A stretch of 64,000 nt of DNA, taken from Vibrio tubiashii ATCC 19109 (GTDB lineage: Bacteria; Pseudomonadota; Gammaproteobacteria; Enterobacterales; Vibrionaceae). Both the position numbers and the translations under genes were made by a program. Every line of letters begins with the position of its first letter. Positions within the stretch are counted from its first letter, which is position 1. The notes beneath the pieces are model-generated. The model was not told the DNA's origin. It worked only from the letters and a program-made list of their open reading frames with translations, and made no database searches. Of the stretch, positions 52,105-60,981 are shown piece after piece. The stretch is from the NCBI RefSeq assembly GCF_000772105.1, contig NZ_CP009355.1, positions 248,001-312,000 of the forward strand, given 5' to 3'.

Positions 52105-53406
52105 TTAGTAGCCAAGCACAAGGTTCGGTAAGAAAAGGCTCAGTTCAGGAATAAAGGTGACGGCCATCAGTGCGGCGACCAGGGCTGCGTAAAATGGCAG
52201 CAGAGGTTTAATGATCTTATCGATAGCAACGTCAGCGACTGAACAACCAATAAACAGAGCACTGCCGACAGGTGGAGTACAGATACCAATCGCGAGGTTA
52301 AACGTCATCATGATGCCGAAATGGACTGGGTCGATACCCATATCGAGCGCGATAGGCAGGAAGATTGGTGTAAAGATCAATACCGCGGGTGTCATATCCA
52401 TAAAGATACCGACAATCAGCAGAATGATATTGATAATCAGCAAAATCATCAGCGGGTTATCAGAAACAGCCAATAACGCATCCGCAATCATGTATGGGAT
52501 ATCCGCGTTAGCCATTGCCCATGACATACCCATTGAAGCGCCAACTAACAGTAAAACGATCGAAGTGGTCACCGCAGACTCAAGAACAATCTTTGGTAGT
52601 TCACGCCATTTCACTTCACGATAGATGAGTACAGCAAGGGTAAAGGTGTAGACAACCGCGATGGCAGAGGCTTCGGTCGCTGTGAAAATACCACCAATGA
52701 TTCCGCCCATTATGATGACAATCAGCGCTAATGATGGTGCCGCTTTGAGGAAGGTATTCCATACCACGGACATAGAAGGGCGCTCTGCGATTGGGTAGCC
52801 ACGTTTTTTGGCGATGTAGCCTGCAACCAGCATGATACTTAAGCCCATTAAAATACCGGGAATGTAACCCGCTAAGAAGAGCGCAGCGATAGATGTGCCA
52901 CCTGAGACCAGTGAGAAGACAATCAAAGTATTGCTTGGCGGGATCAACAGACCTGACGGACACGACGTAATGTTAACCGCTGCCGAAAAGTTCTCATCAT
53001 AACCATCTTTCTTTTGCAAAGGTGACATCGTGCCGCCAACTGCAGCAGCAGAGGCAACAGCAGACCCTGAAATCGAACCAAACATCATATTCGCCATCAC
53101 GTTAACGTGAGCAAGAGAACCTGGCAGGCGACCACCGAGCACTTTTGCGAAGTTAATTAGGCGCAGGGCAATGCCCCCTTGGTTCATGATGTTGCCTGCA
53201 AGAATAAAGAACGGGATTGCGAGCAGGGCAAAGTTGTCTAGCCCAGCAGCCATACGCTGAGCAACCACTGCGATTGCAGGTTCAAGTGGTAGACTCATGA
53301 GAATGGTCGCCAAAGACGATAAACCAATCGCAAACGAGACAGGAACACCTATTGCGAGCAATACGGCAAAGGTGCCGAATAGAGTAAGAATTACTTGCCA
53401 TTCCAT
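52105..53406 (-). CDS. TRAP transporter large permease (DctM), hexuronate
   Basis: A 433-residue DctM-type protein with about 12 membrane segments and typical loops (NIMNQGGIALRLINFAKVLG; SGSAVASAAAVGGTMSPLQK). It forms the Na+-driven translocation channel. AAGGA before the ATG. With DctQ (15 bp upstream) and the divergent DctP it makes a complete TRAP system in the uxu locus, so D-glucuronate or a related hexuronate is the expected substrate. Confidence 0.9.
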   Translation of the reverse strand: MEWQVILTLFGTFAVLLAIGVPVSFAIGLSSLATILMSLPLEPAIAVVAQRMAAGLDNFALLAIPFFILAGNIMNQGGIALRLINFAKVLGGRLPGSLAHVNVMANMMFGSISGSAVASAAAVGGTMSPLQKKDGYDENFSAAVNITSCPSGLLIPPSNTLIVFSLVSGGTSIAALFLAGYIPGILMGLSIMLVAGYIAKKRGYPIAERPSMSVVWNTFLKAAPSLALIVIIMGGIIGGIFTATEASAIAVVYTFTLAVLIYREVKWRELPKIVLESAVTTSIVLLLVGASMGMSWAMANADIPYMIADALLAVSDNPLMILLIINIILLIVGIFMDMTPAVLIFTPIFLPIALDMGIDPVHFGIMMTFNLAIGICTPPVGSALFIGCSVADVAIDKIIKPLLPFYAALVAALMAVTFIPELSLFLPNLVLGY

Positions 53407-53421
53407 TGTGGAATCCTTCTA

Positions 53422-53934
53422 TTAATCAATCTGAGATTCGGCGACTAGTGCGTTGCCTGAAATAAGCTGTTTAACGCGTTCAGTGGCGAAAACTGCCGAA
53501 TAGAAAATCATTAGTACGCCGCTGATAGGCAAGCAGAAATAGATGTAACCCATTTCTAAACCTAGGGCGGGAGTCTGTTGACCTGTGGCTAGTGTTTTAG
53601 CAGCGAGCTGAATGCCACCATGAACCAATACGATATAAGCAAACACGCCAATCGCAATTTGAATAACAATCTCATTAATCAGTTTACGTTTGCCCGTTAG
53701 CTTCATGGTGAGTAGGTCGATAGCCAGGTGTCTTTTTAACCCTGTGGTGTAAGCCGCCCCTATCAGTGCGACCCACATAAATAGGTAGCGGGCGAGTTCA
53801 TCGGTCACTGTACTGGGTTTGCCTATCACATAGCGGGAAACGACCTGCCAAATGACGCAGAACACCAGAAAGGTAGAGAGGGAGACGGTAAACGCGGCTA
53901 ACCCCTTGTTTATGTAACTGACCAATTTATTCAT
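53422..53934 (-). CDS. TRAP transporter small permease (DctQ), hexuronate
   Basis: A 170-residue protein with four membrane helices and the family segment FMWVALIGAAYTTGLKRHLA. It pairs with DctM to form the membrane part of the transporter. It is the first gene of the minus-strand uxu operon and faces the control region with three palindromes. Confidence 0.88.
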   Translation of the reverse strand: MNKLVSYINKGLAAFTVSLSTFLVFCVIWQVVSRYVIGKPSTVTDELARYLFMWVALIGAAYTTGLKRHLAIDLLTMKLTGKRKLINEIVIQIAIGVFAYIVLVHGGIQLAAKTLATGQQTPALGLEMGYIYFCLPISGVLMIFYSAVFATERVKQLISGNALVAESQID

Positions 53935-53974
53935 CTTTAATTCCTTTCAACAACATACCGTACATTCCGTAACA

Positions 53975-53988
53975 ATTGGTATACCAAT
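53975..53988. promoter_or_regulatory. UxuR/ExuR-type operator 1
   Basis: ATTGGTATACCAAT is a perfect 14-bp palindrome matching the core of the known UxuR/ExuR binding consensus. It lies 41 bp upstream of the dctQ start, well placed to repress the minus-strand operon. Confidence 0.85.
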
Positions 53989-54087
53989 GTGGTGTCTTTT
54001 TATGACTTCGCCAAAGAATGCGCCGAAATTACTGTTTGGATTATAAGTTAGACAATTTGGTTGTCACGTGAGCAGGTTCACAAACGT

Positions 54088-54101
54088 ATTGGTTGACCAA
54101 T
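54088..54101. promoter_or_regulatory. UxuR/ExuR-type operator 2
   Basis: ATTGGTTGACCAAT, a palindrome except at the central dinucleotide, lies between the divergent dctQ and dctP genes. A further loose pair of half sites, ATTGGT at 54155-54160 and CCAAT at 54171-54175, follows. Confidence 0.75.
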
Positions 54102-54223
54102 TTATGGGTATTTATTGTGATTTTGGTCAATCAATTTGCTTTTTTGTTTTGACGATTGGTTTTTTAACCACCAATATTGGCTTTGAAACAAGAAGTATCC
54201 CTAAAAAAATAAACACCCTAGAT

Positions 54224-54237
54224 ATTGGACAACCAAT
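54224..54237. promoter_or_regulatory. UxuR/ExuR-type operator 3
   Basis: ATTGGACAACCAAT has the ATTGG-N4-CCAAT frame and ends 14 bp before the dctP start codon, so a bound repressor would block dctP transcription or initiation. Confidence 0.7.
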
Positions 54238-54251
54238 CAATGGAGAGAAGA

Positions 54252-55235
54252 ATGAATAAGCGCACAACTTTGCTAACTACCGTAATTGGAGCAGCACTGA
54301 CATTAGGAGCGACTGCTTCAGCTTTCGCTGCCACTAACCTAAAGCTAAGCCACAACCATCCACGTGACCATGCAGTACATAAAGCAATGGACTACATGGC
54401 AAAAGAAGTAAAAGAATTGACGGATGGTGAAGTTCGCATCCGTATTTACCCTGATGCTCAGCTCGGTACACAACGTGAATCCATGGAGCTAATGCAGAAT
54501 GGCGCTCTAGATATGGTGAAAAGTAATGCCGCAGAACTTGAAGCCTTCTCTCCTGCTTATTCAGCGTTCAACTTACCGTATTTGTTCCGTGACAAAGACC
54601 ACTACTACAAGGTGACGGACGGTGAAGTTGGTCGCGAGATCCTTGGTTCTTCTAAACAAAGCGGTTTTATTGGTGTGACTTACTATGATGCAGGTGCTCG
54701 TAGTTTCTACACCAGCAAACCAATCAAAACGCCTGACGATCTTAAAGGTCTGAAAGTTCGTGTTCAGCCAAGCCCATCGGCCATTGCAATGGTAAAAGCA
54801 CTCGGTGGTAACCCGACCCCACTGGCATACGGTGAACTTTATACGGCATTACAACAAGGTGTGGTTGACGCAGCAGAAAACAACATCCCATCGTTTAGCT
54901 TAAGCCGTCACAGTGAAGTGGCGAAGTACTTCAGCTTAGACGAGCACACTATGGTGCCAGATGTATTGGTTATCTCATCGAAAACCTATGACAAGTTGAC
55001 GCCTGAGCATCAAAAAGCCTTGATGAAAGCCGCGGCAGATTCTTCAGAGTACATGAAAAAGCTTTGGGCTGAATCTGAGGCTAAAGAGCGTGCTAAAGCT
55101 GAAAAGATGGGCGTCACTTTTGTTAAACCAAACAAAGAGCTGTTTGTAAAAGCTGTACAACCAAGATATGCAGAAATTGAGAAATCGAACCCAGAGCTAG
55201 GTGCTTTGGTAGAGAAAATCAAAGCTGTTCAGTAA
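54252..55235 (+). CDS. TRAP transporter solute-binding protein (DctP), hexuronate
   Basis: About 327 residues from the ATG at 54252, which follows GGAGAG; an earlier ATG would overlap operator 3. A signal peptide (NKRTTLLTTVIGAALTLGA) ends near residue 27. The DctP fold shows NHPRDHAVHKAM, the conserved Arg in KGLKVRVQPSP that binds the substrate carboxylate, and ALQQGVVDAAENN. It binds the uronate in the periplasm for DctQM. It is transcribed away from dctQM. Confidence 0.9.
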   Translation: MNKRTTLLTTVIGAALTLGATASAFAATNLKLSHNHPRDHAVHKAMDYMAKEVKELTDGEVRIRIYPDAQLGTQRESMELMQNGALDMVKSNAAELEAFSPAYSAFNLPYLFRDKDHYYKVTDGEVGREILGSSKQSGFIGVTYYDAGARSFYTSKPIKTPDDLKGLKVRVQPSPSAIAMVKALGGNPTPLAYGELYTALQQGVVDAAENNIPSFSLSRHSEVAKYFSLDEHTMVPDVLVISSKTYDKLTPEHQKALMKAAADSSEYMKKLWAESEAKERAKAEKMGVTFVKPNKELFVKAVQPRYAEIEKSNPELGALVEKIKAVQ

Positions 55236-55302
55236 TTCACAAAAAATATAAGTAGTTATCGAACCAAAACAAGGTGTTACCACATTCTGGTATATAGAGG
55301 TT

Positions 55303-55320
55303 GACCAATTTTTATTGGTC
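55303..55320. promoter_or_regulatory. Inverted repeat upstream of uxuR
   Basis: GACCAAT (55303-55309), TTTT, ATTGGTC (55314-55320) form an inverted repeat from the same half-site elements as the uxu operators but in outward orientation, 24 bp before the uxuR start. Autoregulation is likely. Confidence 0.6.
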
Positions 55321-55343
55321 GCTATGATGGCGTGAGAAGTTAG

Positions 55344-56135
55344 ATGGAATACAGTGATAATATCATCATGATGCCTTTTGAAGCGAAAAGACCGTATCAA
55401 GAGATCGGTTTAGTACTAAGACAAGAGTTAATCGAAGGCCAATACAGTGTCGGAGATAGGCTCCCGCCAGAGCGCGATATTGCAGAACGTTTAGACGTTA
55501 GCCGCACAGTAGTGCGTGAAGCGATCATCATGCTTGAGCTAGAGAACTTAGTCGAAGTGAAAAAGGGATCCGGTGTTTACGTTATCAATATTCCATCTCA
55601 ACCTAACTCTCGTGAGAACGTGATTAGTGATGACGCAGGTCCATTTGAGATGCTGCAAGCTAGGCAATTGCTAGAAAGTAATATTGCTGAATTTGCGGCT
55701 ATGCAAGTGACACCAAGTGACATTGTCAAAATGCGTTCAGCGCTTGATCTTGAGCGAGAAGAACTCGCAAGCGGGACTGCTGATTGCAATGGCGATGAGA
55801 CTTTCCACCTATGCATCGCTGAGGCAACGCAAAACTCAGTGCTAGTGGATATGTTGAAGCAGTCTTGGGAGCGTCGTGAGTGCAGCCCTATGTGGAAAAA
55901 GCTTCACTCGCACATTGTCGGTCAAGATTATCGCGAAGAGTGGATCGACGATCACGCCAAAATCCTCGCCGCATTACAGCGAAAAGATCCTATTGCTGCT
56001 AAAAATGCTATGTGGCAACACCTTGAAAACGTCAAACAGCGCCTGTTGGAGTTGTCTGACATCGATGACCCAAATTTTGATGGTTACCTATTCAGCTCAA
56101 ACCCGGTAGTTCTGCGGGGCGCTGAAAAGAGTTAA
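55344..56135 (+). CDS. uxuR: GntR/FadR-family hexuronate regulator (UxuR/ExuR-like)
   Basis: A 263-residue GntR-family regulator: winged helix at about 13-85 (LPPERDIAERLDVSRTVVRE) and a FadR-type all-helical effector domain (about 100-245) containing the typical HxxD and metal-site His residues. The sequence RPYQEIG near the N terminus is shared with UxuR and ExuR. It probably represses the uxu and TRAP genes until fructuronate or glucuronate binds. UxuR versus ExuR cannot be split by eye. It lies between dctP and uxuA. Confidence 0.85.
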   Translation: MEYSDNIIMMPFEAKRPYQEIGLVLRQELIEGQYSVGDRLPPERDIAERLDVSRTVVREAIIMLELENLVEVKKGSGVYVINIPSQPNSRENVISDDAGPFEMLQARQLLESNIAEFAAMQVTPSDIVKMRSALDLEREELASGTADCNGDETFHLCIAEATQNSVLVDMLKQSWERRECSPMWKKLHSHIVGQDYREEWIDDHAKILAALQRKDPIAAKNAMWQHLENVKQRLLELSDIDDPNFDGYLFSSNPVVLRGAEKS

Positions 56136-56264
56136 CCACATTATCCGACTTAGGTCGGGGTTAGTCAGAGTAGCGGCATAGTCACCGCTACATAATAAGA
56201 AGTCGTTTGCACTTAGCTTGAAATCTTTGAGCGGGATAAGTGCGTCTTAAAAAAGGTGAGTGTC

Positions 56265-57452
56265 ATGGAACAAACTTGGCGTTGGTATGGTCCGAATGAT
56301 CCTGTGTCGCTAGACGATATTCGTCAGGCTGGCGCAACAGGGATAGTCAATGCGCTGCACCACATCCCAAATGGTGAAGTGTGGTCAAAAGAAGAGATCT
56401 TAAAGCGCAAAGCAATTATTGAAGCAAAGGGCTTAAACTGGTCGGTGGTTGAAAGTGTACCAGTGCATGAGGAAATCAAAACTCAAACGGGCCAGTTTCA
56501 ACAGTGGATTGATAACTATAAGCAAACTCTTCGCAATCTTGCGGAATGCGGCATAGATACGGTTTGCTACAACTTTATGCCTGTGCTTGATTGGACTCGT
56601 ACAGATTTAGAATTTGAGATGCCAGATGGGTCAAAAGCGCTCCGTTTTGACCAAATAGCCTTTGCGGCATTTGAGCTGCACATTTTAAAGCGTCCTAATG
56701 CACGTGCAGATTATACTGAAGCTGAGCAAGCTCAAGCTTTAGATTACTTCAATCAGATGAGCGAAGAGCAAGTTAAGCAGCTGACAAGTAATATCATAGC
56801 TGGTTTGCCGGGAGCAGAAGAGGGTTACACCCTTGAAGAGTTTCAAGCGCAACTCGATCGCTACAGTGGTATTAGCAAGGATAAATTACGTGAGCATATG
56901 GCACATTTCTTAGCGGAATTAATGCCAGTTTGCGAAGCGCACGGGCTTAAACTTGCGGTACATCCTGATGATCCACCACGCCCAATCCTTGGTTTGCCTC
57001 GTATCGTGTCCACAATCGAAGATATCGATTGGTTGACCGAAAATATCCCGAGCAAAATGAATGGCTTAACCATGTGTACCGGTTCCTATGGTGTGCGTGG
57101 CGACAATGATTTGGTCAAAATGATCAAAAAGCATGGCGACCGCATCTACTTTACTCACTTGCGCTCAACCAAACGTGAAGAGAGTAACCCAATGACGTTC
57201 CATGAAGCGGCCCACTTAGATGGTGACGTAGACATGTATAACGTGGTGATGGCTATCCTAGATGAGGAGCAACGTCGAGCGGAAGTTGGGGATGACAGAC
57301 TTATTCCAATGCGTCCTGATCACGGCCACCAAATGTTAGATGACTTAAATAAAACCACCAACCCTGGCTATTCAGCGATTGGTCGCCTAAAAGGTTTAGC
57401 AGAAGTTCGCGGTCTAGAGATGGCACTGAAGCGCGCTTTTTATACTAAGTAG
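56265..57452 (+). CDS. uxuA: Mannonate dehydratase
   Basis: About 395 residues from the ATG at 56265, matching UxuA (394); AAGGTGAG just upstream is the ribosome binding site, so the GTG three codons earlier is unlikely. It has the UxuA-type TIM-barrel sequences [24 protein letters not shown] and [12 protein letters not shown]. It dehydrates D-mannonate to 2-keto-3-deoxygluconate, the KdgK substrate. It is separate from the other pathway genes, after uxuR, with a terminator following. Confidence 0.93.
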   Translation: MEQTWRWYGPNDPVSLDDIRQAGATGIVNALHHIPNGEVWSKEEILKRKAIIEAKGLNWSVVESVPVHEEIKTQTGQFQQWIDNYKQTLRNLAECGIDTVCYNFMPVLDWTRTDLEFEMPDGSKALRFDQIAFAAFELHILKRPNARADYTEAEQAQALDYFNQMSEEQVKQLTSNIIAGLPGAEEGYTLEEFQAQLDRYSGISKDKLREHMAHFLAELMPVCEAHGLKLAVHPDDPPRPILGLPRIVSTIEDIDWLTENIPSKMNGLTMCTGSYGVRGDNDLVKMIKKHGDRIYFTHLRSTKREESNPMTFHEAAHLDGDVDMYNVVMAILDEEQRRAEVGDDRLIPMRPDHGHQMLDDLNKTTNPGYSAIGRLKGLAEVRGLEMALKRAFYTK

Positions 57453-57469
57453 TATTGAAATGGTTGAAG

Positions 57470-57502
57470 AAAAACGCAGATCACTCAAAGACCTGCGTTT
57501 TT
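57470..57502. terminator. Intrinsic terminator after uxuA
   Basis: AAAAACGCAG (57470-57479) and CTGCGTTTTT (57493-57502) with more T after. It could also end transcripts from trpS on the other strand. Confidence 0.88.
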
Positions 57503-57567
57503 TTATGGTTGTCTCGATGATTCCATGACGTTGAGTTAAGATCCGAGCGGGTTGATCTTTGGGATGC

Positions 57568-58590
57568 TCAAAACAGATTCAATCCAAACACCTCTTTTAC
57601 CTTGTTCAGCATCAGTTGTGTTGTTTGATGAGACCTGATGCTGCCTTGTTTTAGCACCTCAATAAGCTGCGCTTTATCAGCGAGATAATCGGCGCGTTTC
57701 TCTCGTATTGGACGAAGCATCTCTTGCAGGCACTCCTCAAGGATTTTCTTCGTTGTACCGTCACCGAGACCACCTCTTTGATAGTGGGCTTTAAGCTGCT
57801 CGACATAGTCTTTGTCGGTATGAAAAGCATCAAGATAGGTGAAGACGATATTACCTTCCACTTGCCCTGGGTCTTCTACTCTTAAGTGGTTTGGATCGGT
57901 AAACATTGACTTTACCGCAGCGCGAATCTCTTTTTCATTTGCACCTAGATTGATGGCATTACCCAAACTCTTAGACATCTTGCTTTTACCGTCAGTACTG
58001 GGTAAACGCGGCGCGTCACTTAGTAGTGGTCGGCATTCATTGATGATTGGCTCATCCGCTAGATTGTTAATTTTTCGAACGATTTCATTGGTCTGTTCCA
58101 GCATAGGCAGTTGGTCATCGCCAACCGGAACCAGCGTCGCGTTAAATGCGGTGATATCGGCTGCCTGAGAAATCGGGTAAGTAAGAAAACCAGCCGGAAT
58201 AGAGCGCTCAAAACCTTTACTCTGGATTTCATTTTTAACGGTTGGATTACGTTCTAAGCGCGCTATAGAAACCAGATTGCTATAGAACATGGTGAGTTCG
58301 GCAAGAGCAGGCAGTTGAGATTGCAAGCAGATGATTGTTTGTGATGGGTCTATGCCCACGGCTAAGTAGTCTGCCACCACATTCAAAATGTTTGATGAGA
58401 CTTTTGCTGGGTTATGCGCATTGTCGGTAAGACCCTGCATGTCGGCGACCAAGATGGTTTGATCATGTTGTGCTTGAAGGGAAACGCGCTGTTGCAGCGA
58501 GCCGACGTAATGACCTAAATGCAAAGGACCTGTTGCTCTATCCCCAGTGAGGATGACTTCGCGCTGTAAAGGGGGTGGATGATTGTTCAT
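57568..58590 (-). CDS. trpS: Tryptophanyl-tRNA synthetase, Firmicutes-type, probably auxiliary
   Basis: A 340-residue class I synthetase with LTGDRATGPLHLGHYVGSL (HxGH signature) and KMSKSLGNAI (KMSKS). It charges tRNA-Trp. The sequence (DRATGPLHLGH, LVSIARLERNPTVKNEI, QRGGLGD) follows the pattern of TrpRS from Firmicutes rather than the usual E. coli type (GAQPSGELTIGNYMG), suggesting an extra, transferred copy beside a housekeeping trpS elsewhere. Some such second enzymes tolerate the TrpRS inhibitor indolmycin; this is only a suggestion here. GGAGATAAACC before the ATG is a good ribosome binding site. A Trp-codon leader with competing hairpins controls it. Confidence 0.88.
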   Translation of the reverse strand: MNNHPPPLQREVILTGDRATGPLHLGHYVGSLQQRVSLQAQHDQTILVADMQGLTDNAHNPAKVSSNILNVVADYLAVGIDPSQTIICLQSQLPALAELTMFYSNLVSIARLERNPTVKNEIQSKGFERSIPAGFLTYPISQAADITAFNATLVPVGDDQLPMLEQTNEIVRKINNLADEPIINECRPLLSDAPRLPSTDGKSKMSKSLGNAINLGANEKEIRAAVKSMFTDPNHLRVEDPGQVEGNIVFTYLDAFHTDKDYVEQLKAHYQRGGLGDGTTKKILEECLQEMLRPIREKRADYLADKAQLIEVLKQGSIRSHQTTQLMLNKVKEVFGLNLF

Positions 58591-58627
58591 GGTTTATCTC
58601 CGAGTTAAATAGATCGCTACTGGAGAT

Positions 58628-58677
58628 AAAAAAGCACCGCACTCTTAGCTACCATCCAGCAGCGTAAGAATGTGACT
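58628..58677 (-). terminator. Attenuator terminator of trpS
   Basis: On the minus strand AGTCAC-ATTCTTA-C-GCTGC pairs, around a 6-nt loop, with GTAGC-TAAGAGT-GCG-GTGCT followed by six T. The stem has a bulge and a small interior loop. The left arm can instead pair with upstream AGAAT and GCG, giving an antiterminator. It lies 38 bp before the trpS start. Confidence 0.75.
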
Positions 58678-58690
58678 ATTCTGCGCCGCT

Positions 58691-58744
58691 CTAGTTAGAG
58701 CGCCACCAGAAAAGATTGATGTGAGAGGTTTTAAATTCTTTCAT
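58691..58744 (-). CDS. trpS leader peptide with adjacent Trp codons
   Basis: An ATG-to-TAG frame encodes 17 residues, MKEFKTSHINLFWWRSN, with Trp13-Trp14. The codons directly after the Trp pair form a hairpin (CGCTCTA/TAGAGCG, ending in the stop codon region), and then the antiterminator and terminator arms follow. This is the layout of ribosome-mediated attenuators such as trpL. GAGG lies directly against the ATG rather than at standard spacing, so initiation may be weak. The ATG lies in a 10-bp inverted repeat (58741-58750 with 58764-58773). Confidence 0.78.
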   Translation of the reverse strand: MKEFKTSHINLFWWRSN

Positions 58745-58831
58745 CCTCACAACGTAACAGTCGGTGAGGATGAAAGCAAGCAAAGAGCAATAGCGGCTTA
58801 AACAATTGAAACGGGGAAGTTTTAGCTCAAC

Positions 58832-59572
58832 TTATTCACTGACAAACACGTACAAGTCGCCTCGACAATGGTTGATGCTGTACTCAATCGGTCTGGCTGA
58901 TTTGTCGTAAGCGGTTTGTTCAATCAGCAGGACTGGGGTCTTCTCGTCGATATGGAGCTTTTCTAAAGACTCTTTAGTCGGCATGATGGCCGAAACGCGA
59001 CTTTTTGTTTTTGACGGCATAATGTCTTGGCTACGGAAATAATCGTAGAGCGATAACTGAATTTCGTCTGGGTTGTGGATGAGCTGTGCTGGTACATAAG
59101 ATTCTTCGATGGAGACTGCCTGATCATCGATATAGCGAACACGCTTCAGAATAAAAACTTCATCTCCTTGGTTTATATTAAGCGTTTCTGCAATCTCAGT
59201 AGAGCAAGGGACAATGTCTTTTTTAATCCACAATGTGTCGGGTTTTTTGCCCTTCAATACCACCTGCTGTGAAAAGCCCGCGGCTTCTTTACCTGAATAT
59301 TCGACGGTTTCACTGATCTTTGTGCCTAAACCTCGTGAGCGGATGATGACCCCATCTTTATCAAGTAGGTCTAATGCTTTACGAACCGTAATCCTTGAGA
59401 CACTCAGCAACTCACTAAACTCACGCTCTGTTGGGATAAAGTCTCCACCGTTGAGAATGTCTTGCTCTGTGGCACTTTTAACCGATTCAGCAATTTTGAT
59501 GTACAACGGAGATTTATCGCCTTGTTCGATGCGCTTTTTGATCAGCGAAATCAGAGGTTGATACGTAGTCAT
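58832..59572 (-). CDS. GntR/HutC-family regulator with UTRA domain (YegW-like)
   Basis: About 246 residues from the ATG at 59572, the usual length; the longer open frame starts in a tail unlike the family. A winged helix (FIPTEREFSELLSVSRITVR; about 20-85) is followed by a UTRA effector domain (about 95-240). Its place after the transporter and enzyme genes of a yegTUV-like set matches E. coli yegW. It probably represses this operon; the effector would be the pathway's sugar or nucleoside intermediate. Confidence 0.82.
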   Translation of the reverse strand: MTTYQPLISLIKKRIEQGDKSPLYIKIAESVKSATEQDILNGGDFIPTEREFSELLSVSRITVRKALDLLDKDGVIIRSRGLGTKISETVEYSGKEAAGFSQQVVLKGKKPDTLWIKKDIVPCSTEIAETLNINQGDEVFILKRVRYIDDQAVSIEESYVPAQLIHNPDEIQLSLYDYFRSQDIMPSKTKSRVSAIMPTKESLEKLHIDEKTPVLLIEQTAYDKSARPIEYSINHCRGDLYVFVSE

Positions 59573-59678
59573 GAGTTTCTTTTTGTTATCAGTGATCTGG
59601 CGATTATAGCCGATTTGCTCTACCGATATGAAGAGCTGTGCAAAGGAGTGGGTGTATCCCCACTCGCTTTTTAGAGCG

Positions 59679-60893
59679 TTATGAGACTTGTGCGATGACA
59701 ACATCTTGTGAGCGGGGTTTTACTTGCCAGACTAGTAGGCAAGCGATGAGCACGAGCCCTGCACAAATTAAGTATGAAAGGTCATAGGAACCGAAGCTAT
59801 CGATTGACCATGCGGCGAGTACAGGGCCAATAAAACCACCCATTCCCCAAGAAGTGTAGAGAATGCCGTAGTTAGTACCGAAGTGTTTGAGTCCATAAAG
59901 ATCTGCCATTACTGATGGGAAAACAGCAAGCAAAGTGCCGTAGCCAATTCCTGCTAACCCGGCACCAATGATGAGAGTGAGTGAAGTATCATACTGAGTA
60001 AACAGCAGCATGTTGCTGGTTTGCAGCCCCATTGCCAATGCCAAGGTTTTCACTGCGCCGATTTTGTCACTGAGTAACCCTGCCGCCAAGCGGCCGCCTG
60101 AGTTGAATATTGCTAAGGCGATAACCAAATATGCACCATCGAATATATTGGCTTGATGAGTGGCGATAGAGGTGATGTTTGCGATAATCATTAACCCGGC
60201 TGCAGCTGCAAAAGCGTAAGCAAACCAAAGTAAGTAAAATGAGCGTCCTGCGAGCATTTCTCTCCATGCAATATTGGTTTGAGATCTCTCGCTTTTCGTG
60301 GCGTTTGTTGCTTGTCTAGCTGGCGGATTATAGCCCGCTGGTGGATTGCCGAATGAACACGCCAATGGAAAAGCAATGAGCAGTAATCCCGCTCCCAATA
60401 TTTTCAGACTAGCCGATAGACCATACTGGCTGATTAAAAAAGTCGTGAGAGGCGCAAGGTAGAGTGCGGCGAGCCCAAACGCGGTCGCGAGAACACCGTT
60501 GACCATCCCTTTCTTTGAAGGATGAAACCATTTCATCGCTGTTGGGTTAAGGCAGGCGTAAGCAAAGCCAATTCCTGTGCCTGTCAGCGCCCCAAAGCTT
60601 AAGCTGAGATTGAGTGGCGTAAGTGAAAGCCCAGATACCATCATTCCGCTGCCAGCGATTAAAGTGCCGACCATCAAGATCTTTTGCGGGCCAAACTGGT
60701 CTTGAATTCTGCCTGCGACAAGCAGTGCTAACGATAAAGTCACAATGGTGATCGTATAGGGCAGAGAAGCTTCAGTATGTGTCCAACCCATTTCAATAAG
60801 GGCATTTTTAAACACACTCCATGTATATAGTACGCCGATGCACAAATTGATGCCGCATCCAGCGGCGAGAATGGTGTTCGCTCTAGATTTCAT
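59679..60893 (-). CDS. MFS transporter, oxalate/formate antiporter (OFA)-like
   Basis: About 404 residues from the ATG at 60893 with 12 membrane helices. The N-terminal GCGINLCIGVLYTWSVFKNAL and TGTGIGFAYACLNPTAMKWF are typical of OFA-family MFS carriers. It is inserted between the PfkB kinase and the GntR gene, a position with no equivalent in the E. coli yegTUVW set, and may move a product or organic acid of the same pathway. A TTG six codons earlier is an alternative start. Confidence 0.8.
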   Translation of the reverse strand: MKSRANTILAAGCGINLCIGVLYTWSVFKNALIEMGWTHTEASLPYTITIVTLSLALLVAGRIQDQFGPQKILMVGTLIAGSGMMVSGLSLTPLNLSLSFGALTGTGIGFAYACLNPTAMKWFHPSKKGMVNGVLATAFGLAALYLAPLTTFLISQYGLSASLKILGAGLLLIAFPLACSFGNPPAGYNPPARQATNATKSERSQTNIAWREMLAGRSFYLLWFAYAFAAAAGLMIIANITSIATHQANIFDGAYLVIALAIFNSGGRLAAGLLSDKIGAVKTLALAMGLQTSNMLLFTQYDTSLTLIIGAGLAGIGYGTLLAVFPSVMADLYGLKHFGTNYGILYTSWGMGGFIGPVLAAWSIDSFGSYDLSYLICAGLVLIACLLVWQVKPRSQDVVIAQVS

Positions 60894-60981
60894 AATGTCT
60901 TGGGATTGCAAATAGGTAAAGGATATGCTCTAAGAGGCTTAACGCATGGTTAAGCCTCGGTTACTAATCGATTTCTGAGAT

